From positions 1-5,070 of the forward strand of contig CACZSP010000194.1 of the NCBI GenBank assembly GCA_902783905.1: 5,070 nt of DNA. Reading direction: 5' to 3'. The stretch comes from an uncultured Ruminococcus sp. Lineage in GTDB: Bacteria; Bacillota; Clostridia; Oscillospirales; CAG-272. Below, piece after piece: positions 1-5,070 of the stretch; within the stretch, counting starts at the first letter, position 1, and each line of letters begins with the position of its first letter. The translations under genes and the position numbers were made by a program. The notes under the pieces were generated by a model. That model was given only the letters and a program-made list of their open reading frames with translations. It ran no database searches and was not told where the DNA came from.

Positions 1-8
1 GCATTCAT
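1..8 (-). CDS. Probable start of a further cluster gene (2-3 codons visible)
   Basis: After the licD stop the minus strand reads GGAAG (20-16), a 7-nt spacer, and ATG at 8-6, then AAT. This is the ribosome binding site and start geometry seen elsewhere in this operon, 16 nt after licD. A second ATG at 4-2 is possible. Nothing can be said about the product. Confidence 0.4.
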
Positions 9-24
9 TTTCGATCTTCCGTTT

Positions 25-843
25 TCATTCGAGATAGTAGGCCTCCGGATTGTGCCGGACGCGTTTGTCCTCCGGAGGAGGGGTCATATAATCCCCGTAA
101 AAGTGGGTAAGTACCGCGTCGACGTTTCCGAAGGTCACGCACGGGATGCCTTCGAAAACCGCGTCTGTCGTCCCTTCGAACCACTCCGCGCGGTAATGCT
201 CCCTCTCGAAGGAATCCGGAAAGGTGACGTTACCCATGTATTCTCCCGATTCGTATCTGTCGAGGGCGATCACTTTCCGGCACCAGTAACCGCTGTCCAT
301 TCCGAAAAGAAGTAAAAGCATGCGTACGGGAAACGCGAAAATCTCGAGAAATCTGTATTTTCGCGTCCGGTAATTGCCGCCGATCACGACTTTGTTCATC
401 GTGTTGTAAAATGAAAAGCGTTTGAACTGCCTTCTCGCGGTCCTTTCGTCGTCCGCCCAGTATGAAAGACAGAACACGTCTATCCAGACGCCCGTCGCGT
501 ACTTTTTCGCAATGTTTTTTTCGTAAACGAGGGTTTTCGTGTCGATCACCTTGAAAAAGGGATAGACCGAAGGGAATGTCGCGGGCGGCAGTATCCTGTA
601 GCGCTTTTCTTCATCTATCCAGGGGTCTTCTTCGGCAAGCCGCGACAGTTTTTCGCGGTCCTCCCGCGAAATAAAAACGTCGATGTCGTCGTCCCACGGA
701 ATAAACCCGCCGTGCCTCAGCGCCCCGAGAGCCGTCCCGCCTCCGAGATACATTTTTATGCCGTTCTTTTCGCAATAGGAATAAAACGCCCTGAAAACGC
801 CGAGAAGGACAGACTGATATTCGTTTGCCGGTATTTCACGCAT
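25..843 (-). CDS. LicD-family phosphotransferase
   Basis: This 272-residue protein belongs to the LicD (nucleotidyltransferase-fold) family, whose best known members transfer phosphocholine from CDP-choline to cell-surface glycans; related proteins transfer other phospho-groups. The signature is GGGTALGALRHGG at residues 34-46 followed directly by FIPWDDDIDV (47-56), with metal-binding aspartates around D51-D55. GVWIDVFCLSY is at 118-128. The C-terminal YGDYMTPPP (249-257) and the R-x-x-H near residues 263-264 complete the family pattern, so it looks full length. A hydrophobic stretch around 165-182 may sit at the membrane surface; there is no signal peptide. The ATG at 843 is preceded by AAAGGA with an 11-nt spacer and overlaps the rmlC stop by 8 nt, so translation is probably coupled. 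Its place directly after the rhamnose genes suggests it modifies the same glycan. The acceptor and the transferred group cannot be read from sequence, and no choline uptake or activation genes (licABC) are in the window. Confidence 0.92.
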   Translation of the reverse strand: MREIPANEYQSVLLGVFRAFYSYCEKNGIKMYLGGGTALGALRHGGFIPWDDDIDVFISREDREKLSRLAEEDPWIDEEKRYRILPPATFPSVYPFFKVIDTKTLVYEKNIAKKYATGVWIDVFCLSYWADDERTARRQFKRFSFYNTMNKVVIGGNYRTRKYRFLEIFAFPVRMLLLLFGMDSGYWCRKVIALDRYESGEYMGNVTFPDSFEREHYRAEWFEGTTDAVFEGIPCVTFGNVDAVLTHFYGDYMTPPPEDKRVRHNPEAYYLE

Positions 844-1450
844 TTCGGTTTACGTCCTTTTCGGAGAGAACGCCCCATCGGCGGTCTCTTTCTGACAGAG
901 AAAGCTTTTCTCCCCGGAAACGGTATCCGTCGGGGGACGCGGATCCGGGATAGTTACCGCTGACGCCAGGCCAGATTATCCCTATACCCGGATCGTTCCA
1001 GGCGATGCCGCCCTCGTCGCCGGGATGATAAAAATCGTCGCACTTGTAACAGAATTCGGCTTCGTCGGAAAGGACGAGAAACCCGTGGGCAAATCCGCCC
1101 GGTATGAGAAACTGATTCCTGTTTTCGGCGGAAATGATTTCTCCGTGCCAGCGCCCGTATGTTTCCGAACCCTGTCTCAGATCCACCGCAACGTCGAACA
1201 CCTCTCCGCGGACGACTCTTACGAGCTTCGTCTGCGGCTGGTTTATCTGAAAGTGAAGTCCGCGCAGAACTCCCCCGCGGGAGAAGGACTGATTGTCCTG
1301 TACGAAATCGACGAAGATCCCGTTTTCCTCCATATCCCGGCGGGAATAGGTCTCCATAAAATACCCGCGGCTGTCACCGTGGACCGCGGGGGTGATCAGA
1401 CAGAGTCCTCCGATGCCGCCCACGTCTTTTTTTACAGTTATCTGTCCCAT
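836..1450 (-). CDS. rmlC: dTDP-4-dehydrorhamnose 3,5-epimerase RmlC
   Basis: This 204-residue cupin epimerises dTDP-4-keto-6-deoxyglucose at C3 and C5, the step between RmlB and RmlD. HGDSRGYFMETY is at 24-35, QDNQSFS at 51-57, and VLRGLHFQ at 61-68 with the catalytic base H66. K75 in TKLVRVVRGEVFDVAVDLR follows. GFAHGFLVLSD is at 119-129, then EFCYKCDDFYHP (132-143) with the aromatic tyrosines, and WNDPGIGIIWP (151-161). The catalytic aspartate of the family sits in an L-S-x-K-D motif. Here the best match is LSERDRRWG (D189), while LSEKD at 195-199 repeats the pattern near the end. The C-terminal part is some 20 residues longer than the E. coli enzyme. The ATG at 1450 has GAGGA 6 nt upstream and shares one base with the rmlD stop; the in-frame ATG at 1519 would lie inside rmlD. 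The end overlaps licD by 8 nt. Confidence 0.95.
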   Translation of the reverse strand: MGQITVKKDVGGIGGLCLITPAVHGDSRGYFMETYSRRDMEENGIFVDFVQDNQSFSRGGVLRGLHFQINQPQTKLVRVVRGEVFDVAVDLRQGSETYGRWHGEIISAENRNQFLIPGGFAHGFLVLSDEAEFCYKCDDFYHPGDEGGIAWNDPGIGIIWPGVSGNYPGSASPDGYRFRGEKLSLSERDRRWGVLSEKDVNRNA

Positions 1451-2346
1451 CAGATATCCTCTTCTTCCAAGTATCTTGAAAGCGCGTCGCGCCAGTCGGG
1501 AAGCGGAATGAAGCCGCAACGCTCCAGCTTCGATTTGTCGAGTCTGGAATTGCGGGGCCTGTCGGCGACCGACATACCGTATTCCTCTGTCGAAACGGGT
1601 ATCACCGCCGTTCCGAGGCCGTACAGCCTGTATATTTCAGCGCAAAAGCCGTACCAGCTGATATAACCGCCCTCGTTCGTGACGTGGTAAACGCCGTATT
1701 TTTCGGTCCGCGCCATATCCGCGAGAAGACGGGCGAGATCACGGGTATAGGTCGGCGTACCGATCTGATCATCGACCACCCGGACGGTGGAATGAGTCTT
1801 CCCGGCGCGTATCATCGTCCTGACGAAATTGTTTCCTCCCGGACCGAACACCCAGGAAGTCCGTATGATAAAATACTTTTCGAGAAGCGATCTTACTGCG
1901 TTTTCACCCGCAAGCTTGCTCTCGCCGTAATAATTCCTCGGGGCGAACCCGTCGCCGTCCGGCTTCCACGGTCGGGTACCGCTTCCGCCGAAAACGTAAT
2001 CGGTCGATATATATATCATTTTCGCGCCGCATTCCGCGGCCGCCTTTGCGATATTGTACGTCCCGTCCCGGTTTATCGCGTCGACCTTCGCACGGTTTTC
2101 GGGAAGCTCGGCGGCGTCGACGGCGGTCCAGGCGGCGCAGTGAACGACAACGTCGGGCGAGACCGAACTTACAATCCCGGAAACGGCCGCGCCGTCGGTT
2201 ACATCAAGCGCAATACCGTCAATCCCGTCGGCAGACGAAAACGGCGGAACGACGTCCGACGCCGTGACGGCGTCTTTTCTTTTCGCAAATTCGTCCGCGA
2301 CGGCTCTTCCCAGCTGTCCGGCGGCGCCTGTTACAAATACTTTCAT
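1450..2346 (-). CDS. rmlD: dTDP-4-dehydrorhamnose reductase RmlD
   Basis: This 298-residue enzyme performs the last step, NAD(P)H-dependent reduction of dTDP-4-keto-L-rhamnose at C4. The Rossmann motif TGAAGQLG is at residues 6-13, with GQLG being the RmlD form. CAAWTAVDAAE is at 70-80. STDYVF at 114-119 and the catalytic pair Y140-GES-K144 follow. DDQIGTPTYTRDLA (192-205) and RPRNSRLD (263-270) are characteristic C-terminal substrate-domain motifs. The length is typical. The ATG at 2346 gives the family start MKVFVTG and has AAAGGA 8 nt upstream; the in-frame ATG at 2442 would put the start inside rmlB and is rejected. It overlaps the rmlB stop by 4 nt, and its own TGA shares one base with the rmlC ATG. 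Confidence 0.96.
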   Translation of the reverse strand: MKVFVTGAAGQLGRAVADEFAKRKDAVTASDVVPPFSSADGIDGIALDVTDGAAVSGIVSSVSPDVVVHCAAWTAVDAAELPENRAKVDAINRDGTYNIAKAAAECGAKMIYISTDYVFGGSGTRPWKPDGDGFAPRNYYGESKLAGENAVRSLLEKYFIIRTSWVFGPGGNNFVRTMIRAGKTHSTVRVVDDQIGTPTYTRDLARLLADMARTEKYGVYHVTNEGGYISWYGFCAEIYRLYGLGTAVIPVSTEEYGMSVADRPRNSRLDKSKLERCGFIPLPDWRDALSRYLEEEDI

Positions 2347-3440
2347 TCGGAAAATCCTTTGTCCGCCGTCAATTTCCGCCGGCTTCCGTAGTTTTCTTCG
2401 TAATAACGGAGATAGGCACCCGACGTCACGCTTTCCATCCACCCGGTATTGTCGAGATACCAGTCCACCGTCCTGACAATACCGTCTTCGAAGGACGTTT
2501 CGGGATACCAGCCGAGCTCACGGCCGATCTTCGTCGGATCGATCCCGTACCTGCGATCGTGCCCCGGACGGTCGGCTACGTGAGTTATCAGATTTTCGGA
2601 AATACCGCCGTCGCCGAGCTTTTCCCTCATAACGTCTATCACCGTCTTCACGATAAAAAGGTTCGTGCGCTCGTTGTGTCCGCCGACGTTGTATACTTCT
2701 CCGGGTTTGCCTTGCGAACATACGGTGTCGATCGCCCGGCAGTGATCGTCGACGTACAGCCAGTCGCGCACCTGCATACCGTCTCCGTAAACAGGAAGCG
2801 GCCGGTGCAGGCGGGCGTTGTTGATCATCAGAGGTATCAGTTTTTCGGGGAACTGATAGGGACCGTAATTGTTCGAGCAGCGGGTGACGTTCACCGGCAT
2901 TCCGTAGGTGTCGTGAAACGCCTTGACGAAAAGATCGGCCGACGCCTTGCTGGAACTGTACGGACTGTGAGGATCAAGAGGAGTGGTCTCGGTGAAAAAG
3001 CCGTCCTTCCCGAGGGCTCCGTAGACCTCGTCTGTCGAGACCTGAAGGAACTTCTTCCCTTCACGCCAGACGTTTTTTTCTGCGTCGCACCACGCGTCTT
3101 TCGCTTTCGAAAGCAGGTTGAAAGTGCCGTTCACGTTTGTCCTGACGAAAACGCCGGGATCGGATATCGACCTGTCCACGTGGCTTTCGGCTGCGAAATT
3201 GATAACGTAATCGAAATCGTATTTTCCGAAAAGCGACGATACGAGCTCCGGGTCGCATATATCTCCCTTGACGAAAATATGACGCGCGTCGTTTCCGATA
3301 CCCTCGAGATTCGCCGGATTTCCGGCGTAGGTCAGCTTGTCAAGGTTGACGAGAAGGATATCCCGGTGTTTTTTCAGCATATAATATACGAAATTGGTAC
3401 CGATGAAACCGGCGCATCCGGTTACGAGATATTTTTTCAA
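2343..3440 (-). CDS. rmlB: dTDP-glucose 4,6-dehydratase RmlB (TTG start)
   Basis: This 365-residue extended short-chain dehydrogenase/reductase converts dTDP-glucose to dTDP-4-keto-6-deoxyglucose with bound NAD. The Rossmann motif TGCAGFIG is at residues 7-14 (G8, G11, G14). AAESHVDRS is at 83-91. STDEVYG at 135-141 carries the T-D-E triad used for dehydration. The catalytic Y161-SSS-K165 follows, then CSNNYGPYQFPEKLIPL (188-204) and RPGHDRRYGID (291-301), both characteristic of the family. No ATG gives the family N terminus. TTG at 3440-3438 yields MKKYLVTG, right at the expected beginning, whereas the longer open frame back to 3662 only overlaps rmlA. CTG at 3446 is a less likely alternative. 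The length is near the upper end for the family, and residues after about 340 look like a loosely conserved tail. The stop overlaps the rmlD start by 4 nt (ATGA). Confidence 0.96.
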   Translation of the reverse strand: MKKYLVTGCAGFIGTNFVYYMLKKHRDILLVNLDKLTYAGNPANLEGIGNDARHIFVKGDICDPELVSSLFGKYDFDYVINFAAESHVDRSISDPGVFVRTNVNGTFNLLSKAKDAWCDAEKNVWREGKKFLQVSTDEVYGALGKDGFFTETTPLDPHSPYSSSKASADLFVKAFHDTYGMPVNVTRCSNNYGPYQFPEKLIPLMINNARLHRPLPVYGDGMQVRDWLYVDDHCRAIDTVCSQGKPGEVYNVGGHNERTNLFIVKTVIDVMREKLGDGGISENLITHVADRPGHDRRYGIDPTKIGRELGWYPETSFEDGIVRTVDWYLDNTGWMESVTSGAYLRYYEENYGSRRKLTADKGFSE

Positions 3441-3442
3441 CG

Positions 3443-4330
3443 TCAGTACCTGACCTTCCCCTCGGCGACGGCACGCAGATGAGCTCCGTAGGGAGATTTG
3501 CCGTATCTTTCGCCGGCCGTCGCGAGCAGCCCGCGATCGATCCACCCGTTTATAAAGGCGATCTCCTCGGGAGCCGAAATCGTTATTCCCTGGCGTTTTG
3601 CGATAGTCTGAACGAAATCCGCCGCCGCGACGAGACTGTCGACCGTTCCGGTGTCGAGCCATGCAAATCCGCGCCCGAGCAGCTGAACGTCAAGAAGTCC
3701 GGCGTCGAGATACATTTCGTTCAGGGTAGTGATCTCAAGTTCTCCCCGCGCGCTGGGTTTTACTTTTTTGGCGAGAGAAGACACCCCGGAGGGATAAAAA
3801 TACAGCCCCGTGACGGCGTAATTGGATTTCGGAACAGCCGGCTTTTCCTCGATGCTTGTAACACGTCCGTCCCCGTCGAAGGCCACGACGCCGAAACGCT
3901 CGGGATCGTTGACGTAATATCCGAAAACAGTCGCTCTTCCAGCGTTTTCCGCGTTGAAAGCCGCGGCGCGAAGTATTTTTTTCAACCCGTTCCCGTAAAA
4001 GATGTTGTCCCCGAGGACCATCGCGCCGGCGCTGTCTCCGAGAAATTCCTCGCCGATCAGAAAAGCCTGGGCTAGCCCGTCCGGAGACGGCTGGACTTTA
4101 TAGGACAGCCTGATCCCGAACCGGGAGCCGTCGCCGAGAAGAGCCTCGAAGCGCGGAGTGTCCTCCGGGGTGCTGATCACGAGAATATCCCTGATGCCGG
4201 CAAGCATCAGAGTCGAAAGCGGGTAGTATATCATCGGTTTGTCGTAGACGGGCAGCAGCTGCTTGCTCGTTACCATCGTAAGCGGATAGAGCCTCGTCCC
4301 GGCTCCTCCCGCGAGAATAATACCCTTCAT
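3443..4330 (-). CDS. rmlA: Glucose-1-phosphate thymidylyltransferase RmlA
   Basis: This 295-residue cytoplasmic enzyme makes dTDP-glucose and pyrophosphate from dTTP and glucose-1-phosphate, the first and usually feedback-inhibited step of dTDP-L-rhamnose synthesis. The length is that of the family. The nucleotide-binding signature GGAGTRLYPLT is at residues 8-18, with the following K23 in TSKQLLP. VQPSPDGLAQAF is at 79-90. The metal-binding LGDN is at 106-109 (D108), EEKP at 161-164, SNYAVTGLYFY at 169-179, GELEIT at 196-201, and WLDTGT at 224-229 with the second metal ligand D226. All key residues are present and the match to the enterobacterial enzyme is close throughout, including the C-terminal region (roughly 250 onward) that shapes the allosteric dTDP-rhamnose site in characterised homologues. 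The start is fixed by AGGAGG six nt upstream and by the family N terminus MKGIILAGG. It is the first gene of the rml block, 2 nt from rmlB. Confidence 0.97.
   Translation of the reverse strand: MKGIILAGGAGTRLYPLTMVTSKQLLPVYDKPMIYYPLSTLMLAGIRDILVISTPEDTPRFEALLGDGSRFGIRLSYKVQPSPDGLAQAFLIGEEFLGDSAGAMVLGDNIFYGNGLKKILRAAAFNAENAGRATVFGYYVNDPERFGVVAFDGDGRVTSIEEKPAVPKSNYAVTGLYFYPSGVSSLAKKVKPSARGELEITTLNEMYLDAGLLDVQLLGRGFAWLDTGTVDSLVAAADFVQTIAKRQGITISAPEEIAFINGWIDRGLLATAGERYGKSPYGAHLRAVAEGKVRY
3449..3463 (-). promoter_or_regulatory. Purine-rich ribosome binding region of rmlB, inside the end of rmlA
   Basis: The minus strand reads GAGGGGAAGGTCAGG ahead of a TTG start at 3440. The best match (GGGGAAGG) is about 13 nt from the start, longer than ideal, and CAGG is 8 nt away but weak. 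Together with the 2-nt gap after the rmlA stop, this suggests rmlB is translated mainly by coupling to rmlA. Confidence 0.5.
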
Positions 4331-4336
4331 TTTCTT

Positions 4337-4342
4337 CCTCCT
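4337..4342 (-). promoter_or_regulatory. Strong ribosome binding site of rmlA
   Basis: The minus strand reads AGGAGG followed by AAGAAA and then ATG, a full-length Shine-Dalgarno match with a 6-nt spacer. It is the strongest site in the window and is consistent with rmlA being translated independently after the long gap. Confidence 0.9.
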
Positions 4343-4351
4343 GAAATCGGT

Positions 4352-4453
4352 TCAGTCTGCGGTCCCGAAGATCCGCCGCTTACCTCGAGAAGCGCTGAAT
4401 AATTCGACGGCGAAATCCGTCCAGGATTTCGCGTCGTAGAATTGACGTCTCAT
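4352..4453 (-). CDS. Possible 33-residue small ORF starting inside the element
   Basis: An ATG at 4453-4451 follows AAAGGCGG with about 6 nt between AAGG and the start, a plausible ribosome binding site. The frame runs through the 4405-4436 stem-loop and the rmlA-side arm, then leaves the element and stops at TGA 4354-4352, 21 nt before the rmlA ATG. It begins MRRQFYDAKSWTDFAVELFS and ends FGTAD. About the first 22 codons lie inside the element and the rest come from flanking sequence. I recognise no family. The reading could be a leader peptide coupled to rmlA, a remnant carried by the repeat, or chance; the ribosome binding site is its only direct support. Confidence 0.25.
   Translation of the reverse strand: MRRQFYDAKSWTDFAVELFSASRGKRRIFGTAD
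4389..4406 (+). repeat. Terminal inverted repeat, rmlA-side arm
   Basis: On the plus strand this arm reads GAAGCGCTGAATAATTCG, the exact inverse of 4573-4590. It ends about 58 nt before the rmlA start codon. Its last two bases (4405-4406) can alternatively pair within the adjacent stem-loop at 4405-4436. Confidence 0.85.
4405..4436 (-). other. Stem-loop inside the element, next to the rmlA-side arm
   Basis: A 9-bp stem (4410-4418 with 4424-4432, containing CGAAATCC and GGATTTCG) closes a 5-nt loop. After one bulged G (4409) it continues for four more pairs (4405-4408 with 4433-4436). This makes about 13 bp, the longest uninterrupted-style hairpin inside the element. No T-run follows on the minus strand. 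Confidence 0.7.
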
Positions 4454-4481
4454 TTTCCGCCTTTCCTTGCGTCAAAATCTT

Positions 4482-4500
4482 GCAATACCGCCTGTATTGC
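4482..4500 (-). other. Stem-loop inside the element (7-bp stem, 5-nt loop)
   Basis: On the minus strand GCAATAC pairs with GTATTGC around the loop AGGCG. After two A and one G there is a run of only four T, so termination here would be weak at best. Confidence 0.65.
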
Positions 4501-4514
4501 TGCGATTTCTCAGC

Positions 4515-4558
4515 CGAGAACACGTTTCCCTTCGGGAAACTTGCGAAAAATGTTCTCG
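4515..4558 (-). other. Two-tier stem-loop inside the element
   Basis: The outer stem is 8 bp (4515-4522, CGAGAACA, with 4551-4558, TGTTCTCG). The inner stem is 7 bp (4524-4530, GTTTCCC, with 4534-4540, GGGAAAC) and closes a 3-nt loop. One base separates the tiers on one side and ten on the other, giving an asymmetric internal loop. It begins 15 nt inside the flippase-side arm. No U-tract follows the stem on the minus strand, so it is not a typical intrinsic terminator. Confidence 0.7.
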
Positions 4559-4572
4559 CCAATCTACGCACG

Positions 4573-4590
4573 CGAATTATTCAGCGCTTC
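4573..4590 (-). repeat. Terminal inverted repeat, flippase-side arm
   Basis: On the minus strand this arm reads GAAGCGCTGAATAATTCG and matches the other arm (4389-4406) exactly in inverse orientation over 18 bp. It includes the flippase stop codon TGA at 4583-4581 and the codons for the final Lys-Arg. Confidence 0.85.
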
Positions 4591-5070
4591 CCTAGTCCGA
4601 CGAGCAGAGCCGCCGCGTAAACCGCTGTCGAAACGACGATTTTCAGCGCCGTATCGGCAAACAGGCCCAGTCCGAGAGCTCCGACTCCGAGACAGACGCC
4701 GACGATCAGCATACATCCGGTACCGGCGGTGATCAGCGTCCTCGCGTAACCCGTTCCGCGAAGATAACCGGCAGACGAACAAAGGCCTATAACCATCACT
4801 GTTCCTTCGGATATCAGAGTGGTCACGGCCGCTCCGGTGATTCCGAAAAACGGTATGAAAAAGAAATTGAGCAGCACGTTGGCAGCGGCGCTGACAACGG
4901 CGGCAACAAGTATCCTTCCGTCCATCTTTTTCGTCAGCATTATGCCGTTGATAAAGAAATTGGCCGGGACGGCGAACAGAAGAGCGCCGCAAAGTATTCT
5001 CAGGGCGGGAACTCCGGCAAGATACTCCTCGCCTCCGGCAATGAGAACGGCGTTTTTGCTGACCATGAAA
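4581..5070 (-). CDS. Wzx-type polysaccharide flippase, C-terminal part (5' end beyond window)
   Basis: The frame is open to the window edge, so about 162 C-terminal residues are visible and the start lies outside. The protein is very hydrophobic, with about five likely membrane helices (roughly visible residues 20-42, 52-75, 77-98, 112-133 and 138-158) separated by short charged loops such as LTKKMDGR. The segment NVLLNFFFIPFFGITGAAVTT is typical of the C-terminal half of MOP-superfamily polysaccharide transporters (Wzx/RfbX), where an N-x-x-L-N-x-x-x-x-P-x-x-G-I-x-G-A-A pattern recurs. Family role: flipping undecaprenyl-linked repeat units across the cytoplasmic membrane; the rhamnose genes downstream fit this. 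The stop codon TGA (4583-4581) and the last codons GGG AAG CGC lie in or at the inverted-repeat arm of the element described below, so the original C terminus may have been replaced. The internal ATG at 5066 is not taken as the start because similarity-type sequence and the open frame run through it. A different MOP-family exporter is possible; the exact substrate is unknown. Confidence 0.85.
   Translation of the reverse strand, partial: FMVSKNAVLIAGGEEYLAGVPALRILCGALLFAVPANFFINGIMLTKKMDGRILVAAVVSAAANVLLNFFFIPFFGITGAAVTTLISEGTVMVIGLCSSAGYLRGTGYARTLITAGTGCMLIVGVCLGVGALGLGLFADTALKIVVSTAVYAAALLVGLGKR

Larger units (their letters stand above)
4389..4590. mobile_element. 202-bp MITE-like structured element with perfect 18-bp terminal inverted repeats
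   Basis: The two ends are an exact inverted repeat: GAAGCGCTGAATAATTCG at 4389-4406 and its reverse complement at 4573-4590. Just outside, pairing continues imperfectly (4384, 4385 and 4387 can pair with 4595, 4594 and 4592). Between the arms lie successive stem-loops at 4405-4436, 4438-4480 (weak), 4482-4500 and 4515-4558, so most of the element can fold, with the arms as the base of a multibranch structure. There is no transposase gene and the element is too short for one. It sits exactly in the only real gap of an otherwise gapless operon; without it, the flippase and rmlA would be about 58 nt apart. I see no clear target-site duplication. A non-autonomous mobile repeat is the favoured reading. 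The alternative is a resident structured RNA or leader controlling rml expression. Confidence 0.65.

Noticed and set aside
1025..2391. Long plus-strand open frames opposite rmlC and rmlD (213 and 235 codons)
   Set aside because: These are antisense to well-supported genes, rich in arginine and low in recognisable structure; they are shadows of the coding strand.
2559..3482. A 307-codon plus-strand open frame opposite rmlB
   Set aside because: It lies wholly antisense to rmlB and the rmlA/rmlB junction, has no recognisable domain, and is explained by codon bias of the real gene.
3479..4075. A 198-codon plus-strand open frame opposite rmlA
   Set aside because: It is antisense to rmlA, whose motifs and ribosome binding site are unmistakable.
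4359..4376. A GC-rich hairpin with a TTCG-type loop just before rmlA
   Set aside because: The stem is only four solid pairs plus mismatches, and no T-run follows on the transcribed strand, so it is not supported as a terminator.
4451..4475. Possible promoter on the minus strand (TTGACG, 17-nt spacer, then TGAGAC)
   Set aside because: The -35-like hexamer is good but the -10 position matches the consensus poorly, and TTGACG is also part of a weak inverted repeat (4442-4447 with 4470-4475).
4380..4571. A 63-codon minus-strand frame spanning nearly the whole inverted-repeat element (GTG start at 4571, TAA at 4382-4380)
   Set aside because: It has a GTG start without a ribosome binding site and a basic, low-complexity-looking product, and it runs through all hairpins. 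Coding is not supported, although its span from just inside one arm to just beyond the other is curious.
4381..4597. Target-site duplication flanking the inverted-repeat element
   Set aside because: The bases just outside the arms (ending CTCGA on one side, beginning CCTAG on the other) show partial inverted pairing but no direct repeat.
4564..4992. A 142-codon minus-strand frame overlapping the flippase
   Set aside because: It is out of frame with the flippase and strongly arginine-rich; the membrane-protein frame is clearly the real one.

Overview
The window reads as the inside of a surface-polysaccharide (capsule, O-antigen-like or cell-wall glycan) cluster. Every supported gene is on the minus strand, so transcription runs from position 5070 towards position 1. 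The order is: the C-terminal part of a Wzx-type flippase; a 250-nt gap holding a structured inverted-repeat element; four complete dTDP-L-rhamnose genes in the order rmlA, rmlB, rmlD, rmlC; a complete LicD-family gene; and probably the first two codons of a further gene at the window edge.

The four Rml proteins form a complete pathway. RmlA activates glucose-1-phosphate to dTDP-glucose, RmlB dehydrates it to the 4-keto-6-deoxy sugar, RmlC epimerises C3 and C5, and RmlD reduces C4 to give dTDP-L-rhamnose. The LicD protein would decorate a glycan with a phosphate-linked group such as phosphocholine, and the flippase would move the lipid-linked repeat unit across the membrane. From rmlA to licD the genes are separated by 2 nt or overlap by 4, 1 and 8 nt. 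This is the packing of one polycistronic, translationally coupled message.

The one loose joint is 4331-4580. Almost all of it is a 202-bp element (4389-4590) bounded by a perfect 18-bp inverted repeat and filled with consecutive stem-loops. Its flippase-side arm contains the flippase stop codon. It looks like a non-autonomous MITE-like repeat or a mobile structured RNA, and it is the most unusual thing in the window. No transposase, CRISPR array, tRNA or rRNA is visible, and I found no convincing promoter or intrinsic terminator.

Host: medium G+C (an impression, not counted), strong AGGAGG-type ribosome binding sites, a TTG start, and an rml plus licD glycan cluster are compatible with an uncultured Clostridia-like Bacillota. 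That assignment is inference; gene content alone does not fix the phylum. No wholly new biochemical system is evident; the novelty candidate is the structured element and its effect on the flippase and the rml operon.
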